Assembly: GCF_043876835.1 (NCBI RefSeq) | Contig: NZ_JBAWJZ010000006.1 | Coordinates: forward strand, 194,970-258,969 | DNA from: Yeosuana sp043876835 | Lineage (GTDB): Bacteria > Bacteroidota > Bacteroidia > Flavobacteriales > Flavobacteriaceae | Length of the DNA stretch: 64,000 nt | Direction: 5' to 3' | Part shown: positions 53,405 to 61,980 of the stretch, one piece after another | Layout of the letters: the number at the start of each line of letters is the position of its first letter | Numbering within the stretch: position 1 is the first letter of the stretch | Translations under genes and position numbers: made by a program | Notes under the pieces: model-generated | Database searches by the model: none | What the model saw: the letters and a program-made list of their open reading frames with translations, nothing else | Told to the model about the DNA's origin: nothing

Positions 53405-54082
53405 TTATTGAAAACGATAACCAACACCGCTTTCAGTAATGAAGTGTTGCGGATTGTTAGGGTTGTTTTCTGTTTTTTTACGAAGCGTACCCACAAAAAC
53501 CCGTAGATATTGGGTTTCGGTTTGGTAGCCAACGCCCCAAATTTCTTTTAGAATATATTGATGTGTCAATACTTTGCCTTCATTTTTGGCAAACAATGCC
53601 AACAAGTTATACTCGGTGGAAGTGAGTTTTATTATTTCGTTGTTTTTCTTAACAATTCGAGCAATAAGGTCTATTTCAATATCACCACAAATGACTGTCG
53701 AGATATTTTCAGTATTTTGACTTCGCTTTATTGCAGAACGGATACGTGCCAATAGTTCACCTGTACGGAAAGGCTTGGTTAAATAGTCGGTTGCTCCATT
53801 GTCTAACGCTGTAACAATATCAGTTTCGCTGTCTTGTACCGAAAGTATAATAACAGGTTTGTTATACCATTCTTTAAGTTCCTGCAAAATTTTGTGTCCA
53901 CTTTTGTCAGGCAAACCAATGTCGAGCAAAATCAAATCAGGTGGATGACTGGCAGATAAAATCAAGCCTTCTTTTCCCGTACTTGCCTGAACGACTTTAT
54001 AATCGTTACTTTCTAAATTGATTTGAAGCAATTTACGAATTTGAGGCTCGTCATCTATTATAAGTATTTCTGCCTTATTCAT
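53405..54082 (-). CDS. kdpE: OmpR-family response regulator, KdpE-like
   Basis: 225 residues. Receiver domain with IDDEPQIRKLLQ at the start, phospho-Asp in LILLDIGLPDKSG, Lys in YLTKPF. C-terminal winged helix (TSTEYNLLALFAKNEGKVLTHQYILKEIWG, then RVFVGTLRKKTE). KdpE-like on the whole-length pattern. It overlaps the kinase stop by 8 bp. Confidence 0.9.
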   Translation of the reverse strand: MNKAEILIIDDEPQIRKLLQINLESNDYKVVQASTGKEGLILSASHPPDLILLDIGLPDKSGHKILQELKEWYNKPVIILSVQDSETDIVTALDNGATDYLTKPFRTGELLARIRSAIKRSQNTENISTVICGDIEIDLIARIVKKNNEIIKLTSTEYNLLALFAKNEGKVLTHQYILKEIWGVGYQTETQYLRVFVGTLRKKTENNPNNPQHFITESGVGYRFQ

Positions 54083-55157
54083 TTTTTAAATTATTGATAT
54101 ACGATGTTTCCGCAGGGATTTCAATGGTGAATTTTGCACCACCTTGTAACAAATTTCCCAAGTGAACCTTTCCGTTCATCGCTTCTGTAAAACCTTTTAC
54201 TATGGAAAGCCCTAATCCTGTTCCACCTGTTGCGGTGTTGTTTAATCGGTAAAATTTATTGAAAACCAAATTTATTTCGTTTTCGGGAAACCCTTTGCCA
54301 TTGTCTGAAATTTGAATGATACAATGCGTTTCGCTGTGGCTTAACTCAATGGTTATCGTTGAATTTTCAGGTGTATGTTGCAAAGCGTTATGAATGATGT
54401 TTTGTAGAATTTGTTCTACCAAACCACTATCAAATTTAAACAAAGGCAAATTTTCGTTAGGCGTAAACTCAATTATATTATTGTTGGTTTCATCTTTTTC
54501 ATCCTTAATTGCCGTAAAAACAAGTTCATTCAAATCGCACCAGTCATTTTTTGGTTGAATAAATCCCGCCTCTAATCTACTCATATTGAGTAAGTTTTTA
54601 ACTTGTCTGTTTAAGCGAAACCCTGCAATTTCAATTTCGGAAAACAGTTCTTCTCGGTTGTGGTCAGAAAGTTTTGTGTGTCTGTCCTTGATTGTATCAA
54701 TGGCTCCAATGATGGTTGAAATGGGCGTTCTCAACTCGTGCGAAAGTGAGTTGAGCAAAGTATTGTAAAGTTTTATGCTCTTTTCTTTGTTTTCTTTATC
54801 TTTTTCTTTTTGTTGAAAGTCCTTGATTTTAAACGTTAATACGGCATTAATTAAAGCAATGACAAAATACATCAAAAACATTAGGGTATCTTCTATATTG
54901 TCAATATGAAACGTGAAAACAGGAGGGATGAACAAAAAATTCCATATCAAGGCACTTAACAATGCTGAAAGCAGTACAGGAAAAATGTCAAACAAAATTG
55001 CGTTGAGCGAAACAGCTAACAATAAAATTAAGGCTACAGCTTGATATCCAACAAATTCAACGGAATAAAAACAAACAATAGTAGTAACTGCAATAAATAG
55101 AATACTTATTACATATTGGTTTATTTTACTGTAATTTCTAGTTTTAAGAATGTCCAA
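54075..55157 (-). CDS. KdpD-like sensor kinase lacking the N-terminal KdpD/USP domains
   Basis: 360 residues. Starts directly with the four-helix DUF4118 membrane region (YVISILFIAVTTIVCFYSV...), then HisKA (LNSLSHELRTPISTIIGAIDT) and HATPase (QNIIHNALQHT, DNGKGFPENE, GTGLGLSIVKGF). Full KdpD is about 900 residues with an ATP-binding KdpD domain and USP domain; these are absent here. It is first in the minus-strand unit that ends with kup. Short forms of this type are known in several phyla. Confidence 0.88.
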   Translation of the reverse strand: MDILKTRNYSKINQYVISILFIAVTTIVCFYSVEFVGYQAVALILLLAVSLNAILFDIFPVLLSALLSALIWNFLFIPPVFTFHIDNIEDTLMFLMYFVIALINAVLTFKIKDFQQKEKDKENKEKSIKLYNTLLNSLSHELRTPISTIIGAIDTIKDRHTKLSDHNREELFSEIEIAGFRLNRQVKNLLNMSRLEAGFIQPKNDWCDLNELVFTAIKDEKDETNNNIIEFTPNENLPLFKFDSGLVEQILQNIIHNALQHTPENSTITIELSHSETHCIIQISDNGKGFPENEINLVFNKFYRLNNTATGGTGLGLSIVKGFTEAMNGKVHLGNLLQGGAKFTIEIPAETSYINNLKNE

Positions 55158-55312
55158 TATTTTTATTACAAAGTTATAGTTTTAGGTATAAAGATTTTGT
55201 AAAAATGTCAGTCATTTGAGTATTGGCAAGATTGGCTCTTTTGGTTTTTTTAGCGTTGGATTGTGTGTCGGCAAAATACCAAATGTGCCAATGAGCGCAG
55301 GGTTTCAGGTAT

Positions 55313-55449
55313 GACGCACAACGGTCTCGGCTATGAGTAGTTGCGTGGGTTAGAGGTTAACTTTGCAAGTACACACCAAACTGAAAATCCGCGAGGATTT
55401 TCAGAAGTAGGAGAGAACAAGCAATTACTTATAGCCATTGTTGTGCAAC
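55313..55449. repeat. attC-like element A
   Basis: R boxes GACGCACAAC and GTTGTGCAAC at the ends. The arms GGCTATGAGTAGTTGC and GCAATTACTTATAGCC (+ strand) pair over 16 positions with two G.T wobbles and no true mismatch. Central hairpin GAAAATCC-gcga-GGATTTTC. Between arm and R box there are 6 unpaired bases on the left and 3 on the right. Confidence 0.82.
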
Positions 55450-55454
55450 GTTTT

Positions 55455-56168
55455 TTATATTAATAAACTTCGTTCAAATTTATCTAAATTCGGTTTTAGA
55501 GATTCCAACGATTTTTTTCCTAAATCAATAATTTCCAACCAATTTTTGTCATTTAAAATAGCTCTATTGTCATAGTCATCATTATTTGGTGATTCGTATT
55601 CGGAAAGCAATTTGTGCCAATCTGAAATTATCTCATATTCAGCTTTTGTTACAAATTCCGATTCGATATGCTTTTTATATCCATCTGATAAATCCAAATC
55701 GTCAAAGTAAGAACACATAAATTCTATGAATGAATAATATGGATTCGTGTTTTTTGAGTCGAGCCAAGTTTTTTTCTGATATTCTAAATTGGTTAAATCT
55801 TTAATCATTAGAATCCAATTCCTTCTCCACGTTTCTTTGTCCATTTTTATATTCTCAATCTCAATATTTTTAGGGACTTTTTTTCTTGGAAGAAATCCCC
55901 AAAGTTTGTTGTCAGGTGTTTTACTTTTATATCTGAATTTTATGTATGGTCTTGCTCCATCTGTAGGTGCAAACTCCTCTTTTAAATATCCTCTTTCTTC
56001 TCTCGTTAATTCTCTTACGCTACCATTTTCTTCAACGTGAACATACTCAAATTCCGAATCTGGTTTTATCTCAATGAGAAATTCCGTTTCCGATTTTTCA
56101 ATTACATTTTGAGATTGTCTGTCATTCAAACTTTCTGTTGTTTTCTTAAAAAATCCGAATATTTTCAT
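55455..56168 (-). CDS. Cassette 1 gene, unknown cytoplasmic protein
   Basis: 237 residues, no signal or membrane helix, acidic and Trp/Tyr-rich (ETWRRNWILMIKDL, NPYYSFIEFMCSYFDDLDL). Not recognised. Start is 14 bp inside the cassette boundary and the stop is 5 bp from the other, so it fills the cassette and leaves no room for a private promoter outside the attC-like elements. Confidence 0.75.
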   Translation of the reverse strand: MKIFGFFKKTTESLNDRQSQNVIEKSETEFLIEIKPDSEFEYVHVEENGSVRELTREERGYLKEEFAPTDGARPYIKFRYKSKTPDNKLWGFLPRKKVPKNIEIENIKMDKETWRRNWILMIKDLTNLEYQKKTWLDSKNTNPYYSFIEFMCSYFDDLDLSDGYKKHIESEFVTKAEYEIISDWHKLLSEYESPNNDDYDNRAILNDKNWLEIIDLGKKSLESLKPNLDKFERSLLI

Positions 56169-56181
56169 CTTTGGTCAAATG

Positions 56182-56319
56182 TTGCACAACGTTTGGTATA
56201 TGGAAAGTTGCGTGTTTGTGTGCGAGGATTTTCCGAAGGAAAATCAGAAGCTAGCAAACAAAGCAACTAACATTGGTTTAGCTAAAACTAGCAATTTTTT
56301 ATATACTTTGTTGTGCCTC
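56182..56319. repeat. attC-like element B
   Basis: R boxes TTGCACAAC and GTTGTGCCTC. Arms GTATATGGAAAGTTGC and GCAATTTTTTATATAC pair with 13 Watson-Crick pairs and three G.T. Central GATTTTCC-gaa-GGAAAATC hairpin. Very similar to G and H. Confidence 0.85.
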
Positions 56320-56329
56320 GTTTTTATTA

Positions 56330-57277
56330 TTAGTATATGCATTCATTTCTTACTTTCACGCCTTTTGCTTCTAATTTCTTTTTCATTTCCAACCAAGTTT
56401 TGTCTCTTAATGTTCCTGCTGGATAAAGTTTATTTCTAAAATCATTTGTTATAACTCACATACAGTTTGGTTGTTTTCCTTGGCTCTCAAAAACTACTTC
56501 TTTTATATCAGAATAATTGTAAATTATTTCTTTCCAAATGAAATTATGATTCCGAATAATTAAAAAGTCTTTTGTTAGTCCAAAGTAGTGCATTAACCAA
56601 GAATGCAATACAAACCAAAAAGTACCAAAAAGGAAAAAGAATATTAAACCTCCTAATTTTAGACTTGTTCCTTTAATAATTATCGGAAAAGCAAAAACTC
56701 CAATTAGAACCCAAAGTGAAATTCCCCTCAAACTTGTGAACTGATTTCCTTTAAATATTTCTGTGTTTTCAAATCGAAGTTTGCTACTATTAACTTTCTT
56801 TGGTGTATTTATTTTAAATTCTTGCTTGTTGATAATGACTTGTTCGAGAAACGATTTCACTTCGTAACTATTTGAATACATATCATCGAACAAAATTTTA
56901 TCTCTACCATCATTAAATAAAATTGCAGTTCCCTCCATTGGAAAGTTTATTATAAAGCGAAAAGGCATTTTTCCTGTTAGTATTACATCTTTGATACTGT
57001 TTAGTCTAAACGTCTCATTTCCAATTTTTAAATTATTTCGGTCAATAGTAATTTTCGGTGAATTTTTCCAATATGAATAGACCATCCAAATCGCTAAAAG
57101 ACAAATTAGACAGCCAAAAATTGGCATGATAATACGTTTGGTCTCCGCTTGTTGATTTGGTTCATTTTCTAAACCAATGAAAATCATAAATGAACCTAAA
57201 GCAAATAAAAAAAGAAATCCAAATGCTAATGTTGCATAGAATTTTAATGGGTGTCTTTGTGTTTCAATTATATTCAT
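56330..57277 (-). pseudogene. Cassette 2 gene, membrane protein interrupted by an in-frame TGA
   Basis: The ORF from 57277 encodes 273 residues and stops at TGA 56456-56458. Two membrane helices at the N-terminus (about 12-35 and 47-68), a PH-like beta domain (PKITIDRNNLKIGNETFRL...), then two more hydrophobic segments (about 185-230). The same frame continues after TGA with VITNDFRNKLYPAGTLRDKT and WLEMKKKLEAKGVKVRNECIY to TAA at 56330-56332, 11 bp from the cassette boundary. A CGA to TGA change would explain this. The truncated product may still be made. Family not identified. Confidence 0.7.
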
Positions 57278-57293
57278 TAAGTTTTTTTCAAAT

Positions 57294-57431
57294 GAGGCAC
57301 AACGGTTTGGCTATGATTCCGTTGCGGAGAAAAATCAGAGATTTTTCGGAGTAGGAATCGAGCCAAGTTAAAGGTAATGATTTTTGGTTTAGCATGTTGC
57401 GAGCAATGGATTATAGCCGTTGTTGTGGTGC
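57294..57431. repeat. attC-like element C
   Basis: R boxes GAGGCACAAC and GTTGTGGTGC. Arms GGCTATGATTCCGTTGC and GCAATGGATTATAGCC pair with G.T wobbles and one extra-helical T. Central GAAAAATC-aga-GATTTTTC. Confidence 0.82.
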
Positions 57432-57448
57432 GTTTTTTTTATTTTATT

Positions 57449-57808
57449 TCACTCCGTTGGAAGTCGAAAAGGTTCCCATTTGTCTTTTACTGATTTTCTA
57501 TCTGCGCCAAAGTCCAATGGCATTTCATACAAGTCGTTAACAGTTGGGTCAAGTTCTGTCGCTTGCTTTAGAGAAATCAGTTTTGCATTCTTGTCCGTGT
57601 GGTCATCTTGTCCACACATAAATTGCCAATCTCCGTTTGCATCGTGAGACACAAAAAGAATAGTTCTTTCGCCTTTCAATATGTGGTCGCAGGTAAAACA
57701 AGCTTTGTTTTCAGGGTCTTTAAATTTGAATACAGTTTTTTTATTTTGTCCAAAAAGGTTGAATATGCTCATTGAGATGATAGTCGTTATTAAAAGTTGC
57801 TGTTTCAT
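57449..57808 (-). CDS. Cassette 3 gene, small exported protein
   Basis: 119 residues with signal peptide (MKQQLLITTIISMSIFNLFGQ). The mature domain has a Cys-x2-Cys (ACFTCDHIL) and FMCGQDDHTD, with the pattern ILFVSHDANGDWQFMCG and KQATELDPTVNDLYEMP. Such domains occur in many bacteria as a conserved unknown family; I cannot name it with certainty. Likely periplasmic. Start 6 bp from the cassette boundary. Confidence 0.75.
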   Translation of the reverse strand: MKQQLLITTIISMSIFNLFGQNKKTVFKFKDPENKACFTCDHILKGERTILFVSHDANGDWQFMCGQDDHTDKNAKLISLKQATELDPTVNDLYEMPLDFGADRKSVKDKWEPFRLPTE

Positions 57809-57813
57809 TTAAT

Positions 57814-57955
57814 GCACCACAACGGTTACGTATAAGAATAGTGCGTAGTTTGAGTGCGAGGATTTTCCGAAGGAAAATCAGATGCAAGCAAACAAGCACT
57901 AACTTTTTGATTTAGGAATAAACTTACGCATTATTTTTATACAATGTTGGCAATA
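57814..57955. repeat. attC-like element D
   Basis: R boxes GCACCACAAC and GTTGGCAATA. Arms GTATAAGAATAGTGCG and CGCATTATTTTTATAC pair with two G.T. Central GATTTTCC-gaa-GGAAAATC. Its left part is nearly identical to element J. Confidence 0.84.
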
Positions 57956-57960
57956 GTATT

Positions 57961-58632
57961 TTATATTTCCTTCCCATTTGGATTTGATTTGATTAATTCA
58001 ATAGCGTTATCTATTGTGTATGCAATCACAATTCCAGTATTAGCCTTTAATTTAATTTGTGTTGGTTTATTGTTTAAATAAGTTTCTTGTAATTCAAAGC
58101 GATAGGATGAAATTATACCACAAACATTAAAAACATTGCTATTTCCTTCTTTGAACACTACAGGACCTCCAGAAAATCCAGGGTTATTATGTCCGTCAAT
58201 TAGCATATATTTTGCAGGTGGTTCCATAAATATAGCTGACAAAATTCCTTTTTTTACCAACGGGAAAGGAAACTCTCTATTTAAAGAACCAACTTCAGAT
58301 TTTAATCCATAAGGGAAACCCAGAAAATATAAATCCTGACCGTAAGCAATTCCGCCAAATTTTGTGGGTAATGGTAAGTCTTTATTTAATAATATATCTG
58401 TTGCAAATACAGAGACGTCAGAATATTTTGAATGTCCTGTTAATTTTACTTGAACTTTTTGCCATTTTTTCTTATAAAACAATTCTACAATTTCTCCGTT
58501 TTTTAGATTTTCAATTACGTGTTTTGCAGTCACAAAATACTGTTTACCTTCAAAGTCTATAGTAAAACAAGTGCCAGTTCCATTTTTATATTTGATGTGA
58601 TATGTTCTTGCTATTACGTTTGCTGTTATCAT
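57961..58632 (-). CDS. Cassette 4 gene, trypsin-like serine protease
   Basis: 223 residues. Catalytic triad His38 (FVTAKHVIEN), Asp72 (KYSDVSVFAT), Ser154 (GFSGGPVVF). No signal peptide, so a cytoplasmic protease, unlike the periplasmic Deg proteins. Such unattached trypsin-fold proteins occur in defence-related operons, but nothing else here shows that role. Stop 6 bp from the boundary. Confidence 0.88.
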   Translation of the reverse strand: MITANVIARTYHIKYKNGTGTCFTIDFEGKQYFVTAKHVIENLKNGEIVELFYKKKWQKVQVKLTGHSKYSDVSVFATDILLNKDLPLPTKFGGIAYGQDLYFLGFPYGLKSEVGSLNREFPFPLVKKGILSAIFMEPPAKYMLIDGHNNPGFSGGPVVFKEGNSNVFNVCGIISSYRFELQETYLNNKPTQIKLKANTGIVIAYTIDNAIELIKSNPNGKEI

Positions 58633-58662
58633 TTATTAAATTTCAGGTTAGGTTACCAATAT

Positions 58663-58800
58663 TATTGCCAACGTTGTTGTATATGGTTTGTTGCGTTGTT
58701 TAAGCACCTAATTTAGCAAATAAAAACCGAATAGAAAATCCGCGAGGATTTTCGTAAGTAGGCTAGAACTAGCAATAAATTATATACGGTGTTACCACCA
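58663..58800. repeat. attC-like element E
   Basis: R boxes TATTGCCAAC and GTTACCACCA. Arms GTATATGGTTTGTTGC and GCAATAAATTATATAC pair with three G.T. Central GAAAATCC-gcga-GGATTTTC. The stop of cassette 5 gene lies inside the right R box. Confidence 0.84.
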
Positions 58801-60237
58801 GTTTTTTACTGTTTCTATAAATTCCGACTTTTTATGTTTTCTCAAACTATTGTCATTAATTATTTCAAAAATGGCATTTTCAAAATCTAAATAAATTTTC
58901 TTTTCTGAAAAGTTCCAACTTTTTCTTTTATGTTTCCAATTGTAATTATAAAGACCTTTATATTTCTTCATAATTTCAAACCGTTCGTTTTTGTGTTGTT
59001 TTTCTATTGAAATTAATTCTTCTTCTCTTTTTTTAGATTCATTTTCTTGAATTGATTCAATTTGGTTTTCCTTTAAAGTTAAAGCACTTTTTAATTTTAA
59101 CTTTTTCTCTTCTATAGAGTTTAATTCTTCTTTGAAGCTTTTTTTATTTTTTTTAAGAAAAGACTTTAATTGTGATTTTATTTCCTTTTTTGTATTTGAT
59201 TTTTTTTCTAATAGTATTCCTACGTTATTTTTTAGTTCAATTATTTCTTCTTTAGTTTTCTTTAATTTTTCTGAAGGATTTACAATTAAACGATACTTTT
59301 GATTTTTAGAAATTTGTTCAAATTCAGTTTTAGACTTGAAATGAAGTATAGTTGGAAAAAATGTAGCTTCACTTTCTTTTTCTATTAAAGCACATTTAGA
59401 AAATGAAGACGAGCTAACTTCATTTGGCTTTATGTATTTATAATCTGAATAATTTTCAATTTTGCAATTTTCTAATTCGTTTATTCTCGTTAAAATATTC
59501 TGTTTGTTTTGAAGTTCCTCTTTTAGTTTTTTTATATTTTCCTTAATCTCTAAATACTCTTTTTTTTGAGCTAAATTAAAATCATTTAAAGTGCTAGAAT
59601 AGAAGTAATTCTTATTAATAATTATTTTAATTGTTTCTTTAAACTCCTCTAATAATTCTTTTACTTCTCTAATTTTACCTTTTAAATTAGAAACTTTGTA
59701 ACCAAGATTTCTTAAATCATATTCAATGTCTTTAAGTTCTTCTTTGGCTTGTTTTAACTCTAAACTATCTTCAGGTTCATAGTACATTAAACTTCTATGA
59801 CTTTCTTCTAAATATCTTAATTGAGTCTTTACTTGGCTACTTATACTAAAGTTGTCTTTAAAGTCATTGGCATTAATTAGCCAAATCATTTTACCATAAA
59901 ATTTTTCTCGAATTTTGATAGTTGTGCTTGAAATAGATGAATTTTGTAATTCTAAAACTAAGTTATTAGGTGTTTTGATGTCAGCAATATGTTTTTCAAA
60001 ATCCTTTTCGATTATTACTTCTTGCCAGTCATCTGGAAATTCGTTTTTCCATTCACGATGCCATTCAGTTTCTCCATCGTTCCAAGAATCACAATTCTGA
60101 ATTTCTATATGTCTCCAATGGTGTATATTTATTTCGCCACAATAAGCTCGAACACTCTGTCTGCATAATTGACAAAATCCCAATTTTCCTTTTTCGGGTG
60201 AAATCCGTTTATTATTTTCATCGATTGCTTTTAACAA
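58792..60237 (-). CDS. Cassette 5 gene, CoiA-like nuclease-domain protein with long coiled coil
   Basis: 481 residues. The N-terminus resembles competence protein CoiA: zinc-like Cys22/Cys25 (CQLC), HHWRH, TEWHREWKNEF, and a PD-(D/E)xK-type active site HIADIKTPNNLVLELQNS with Asp86, Glu96 and Gln98. Residues about 150-430 form a very long Lys/Glu-rich coiled coil (KEELKDIEYDLRNLGYKV... ), then a C-terminal WKHKRKSWNFSEKKIYLDFENA segment. It may be a DNA-end or phage-directed nuclease tethered by its coil. Function not known. Confidence 0.78.
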   Translation of the reverse strand: MLKAIDENNKRISPEKGKLGFCQLCRQSVRAYCGEINIHHWRHIEIQNCDSWNDGETEWHREWKNEFPDDWQEVIIEKDFEKHIADIKTPNNLVLELQNSSISSTTIKIREKFYGKMIWLINANDFKDNFSISSQVKTQLRYLEESHRSLMYYEPEDSLELKQAKEELKDIEYDLRNLGYKVSNLKGKIREVKELLEEFKETIKIIINKNYFYSSTLNDFNLAQKKEYLEIKENIKKLKEELQNKQNILTRINELENCKIENYSDYKYIKPNEVSSSSFSKCALIEKESEATFFPTILHFKSKTEFEQISKNQKYRLIVNPSEKLKKTKEEIIELKNNVGILLEKKSNTKKEIKSQLKSFLKKNKKSFKEELNSIEEKKLKLKSALTLKENQIESIQENESKKREEELISIEKQHKNERFEIMKKYKGLYNYNWKHKRKSWNFSEKKIYLDFENAIFEIINDNSLRKHKKSEFIETVKNWW

Positions 60238-60258
60238 AGTTCGAGGTTTTTTTCAAAT

Positions 60259-60397
60259 TGGTGGTAACGGTTTTGGCTATGGTTTCGTTGCGTGAAAATC
60301 CGCGAGGATTTTCCGCCGTAAACCGAAGATAGCAAATTTGCGAGGACTTTCCGAAAGGAAAGTCAGAAGCAATGAACTATAGCCGGTGTTGTGTACA
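60259..60397. repeat. attC-like element F
   Basis: R boxes TGGTGGTAAC and GTTGTGTACA. Arms GGCTATGGTTTCGTTGC and GCAATGAACTATAGCC, one extra-helical T plus G.T pairs. It has two central hairpins (GAAAATCC-gcga-GGATTTTC and GACTTTCC-gaaa-GGAAAGTC). Confidence 0.82.
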
Positions 60398-60403
60398 GTT
60401 TTT

Positions 60404-61006
60404 TTATTCAATTTCGTTTATTGTATCCAAAAAGTATTCGGTCAGATTTTTATATTCTATTTCTCCTGGAATCCAACTTGCAAATTTCCAATATTTCCAT
60501 TTGTCATTTTTGTCAGTTGGCGGTATTAAAAGAAACCATTGCTCTTCTTGCTTTCCAGCAACAATTATACTTTTATTTAATTCTTTTCCAATATCTTCTG
60601 TTTGTTTTTGACTCCAAATTTTAATCATATCTGGGTCAAAATTTTTCAAATATTCAATTTGATTTATTTTCTCAAAACTTGGCTCAACTGCATCATTATA
60701 AGTCGGATATCCATTTGCTATTTTTAGAAATTCTTTGTAGTCGGCAGGTAATTTAATTGCAAGCCTTAATTCAGTTTCTTCAATTTCTTTTTCTGTTGCG
60801 GGAAGATTTCCAATCCATTTATTTTTGATTTGCTCGGAAGTGAAATAATTATTGTCATTTGTAGTCAATGACTTTTGGAATAGGTCAGTCAGTATTTTTT
60901 TCATTTCACTTGTTTGATTTGAAGTCAATTTTGTCAAATCCTTTGAGTTTCCACAAGACAACAAAAGAAATAGGATTCCAAACGTAAATTTGTTAATTGC
61001 TGTCAT
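60404..61006 (-). CDS. Cassette 6 gene, SMI1/KNR4 (SUKH) lipoprotein
   Basis: 200 residues. Lipoprotein signal with lipobox LLLSC. SUKH domain: LPATEKEIEETELRLAIKLP followed by ADYKEFLKIANGYPTYN (residues about 70-105), and WFLLIPPTDKND near 160. SUKH proteins are commonly immunity proteins against nuclease or deaminase toxins; export as a lipoprotein is less usual. No toxin is seen beside it. Confidence 0.86.
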   Translation of the reverse strand: MTAINKFTFGILFLLLSCGNSKDLTKLTSNQTSEMKKILTDLFQKSLTTNDNNYFTSEQIKNKWIGNLPATEKEIEETELRLAIKLPADYKEFLKIANGYPTYNDAVEPSFEKINQIEYLKNFDPDMIKIWSQKQTEDIGKELNKSIIVAGKQEEQWFLLIPPTDKNDKWKYWKFASWIPGEIEYKNLTEYFLDTINEIE

Positions 61007-61015
61007 TTCTCAAAT

Positions 61016-61154
61016 TGTACACAACGTTTATGTATAAGGAAAGTTGCGTGTTTGTGAGCGAGGATTTTCCGAAGGAAAATCAGATGCTAGCAAACGAGCA
61101 ACTAACTTTGGTTTAGCTAAAACTAGCAATTTTTTTTATACGGTGTTAGCAAAA
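61016..61154. repeat. attC-like element G
   Basis: R boxes TGTACACAAC and GTTAGCAAAA. Arms GTATAAGGAAAGTTGC and GCAATTTTTTTTATAC pair with three G.T. Central GATTTTCC-gaa-GGAAAATC. Close to B and H. Confidence 0.85.
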
Positions 61155-61156
61155 GT

Positions 61157-61804
61157 TTATAATCCTATTAGCATACCAATATTTCCACTTAAATTTTGAT
61201 TAGCTCTCCAACCAGTACCAGATTTTAATTCGGAATCAATTGGACTCATTCCATATTGTCCTCCCAAATCAAGAGTAATTTTTAAATTTTTTTTCAATTT
61301 ATAAATAGCTCCAATTCCACCAGAAAACCCTGAATCATATGGCTTGAATTCATCTTTATTATTTTTAATATCTTTTTCACCCATTGTACTATTTACCTTG
61401 ATAAGTTCTTGTCTAGCAGACATTAGTCTACTTCCATATATACCAAAATTTAAATAACCTTGTAAATTTCCTTTTCCTAGTCTCCATTCAGCCATAAGAG
61501 GCATTACTAAGTAGTTTAATTTTTGTGTTAAAAGCCCTCTTTCAAAAGAACCGACTTCAATCAAAATCCCTTTTCCTTCATATTTTAGCTTTGATTTCAG
61601 AGCCCAATTTCTGGAAAAGTTTAATTTACCTGTAATTCCAAATGATATTCTTTTTATATCAGAACCTTTTACATATTTAGCCTCAATATATCGAAAATCG
61701 CTAATATTTAATCCTATCTCAGGACCTATTTCAAATTTTGAATTTTGAGCAACAATATTAAAAAAGGAAATAAAAAATATTAGCTGCAATATTATTTTTG
61801 TCAT
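61157..61804 (-). CDS. Cassette 7 gene, outer-membrane beta-barrel (porin family)
   Basis: 215 residues. Signal peptide MTKIILQLIFFISFFNIVAQ, then FEIGPEIGLNISDFRYIEAK and GITGKLNFSRNWALKSKLKYEGKG, the common flavobacterial outer-membrane barrel pattern, ending in SGNIGMLIGL. It fills the cassette (stop 3 bp from the boundary). Resembles the family of the chromosomal barrel at 4893 but is clearly a different protein. Confidence 0.82.
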   Translation of the reverse strand: MTKIILQLIFFISFFNIVAQNSKFEIGPEIGLNISDFRYIEAKYVKGSDIKRISFGITGKLNFSRNWALKSKLKYEGKGILIEVGSFERGLLTQKLNYLVMPLMAEWRLGKGNLQGYLNFGIYGSRLMSARQELIKVNSTMGEKDIKNNKDEFKPYDSGFSGGIGAIYKLKKNLKITLDLGGQYGMSPIDSELKSGTGWRANQNLSGNIGMLIGL

Positions 61805-61826
61805 TCAATTTGAGTTTGTTTTTAAT

Positions 61827-61965
61827 TTTTGCTAACGTTGATGTATATGGAAAGTTGCGTGTTTGTGAGCGAGGATTTTCCGAAGGAAAATCAGAAGCTA
61901 GCAAACGAGCAACTAACATTGGTTTAGCTAAAACTAGCAATTTTTTATATACGGTGTTACCAGCC
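61827..61965. repeat. attC-like element H
   Basis: R boxes TTTTGCTAAC and GTTACCAGCC. Arms GTATATGGAAAGTTGC and GCAATTTTTTATATAC with three G.T. Central GATTTTCC-gaa-GGAAAATC. Nearly the same as B. Confidence 0.86.
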
Positions 61966-61980
61966 GTAGTTTTTTTCTTT

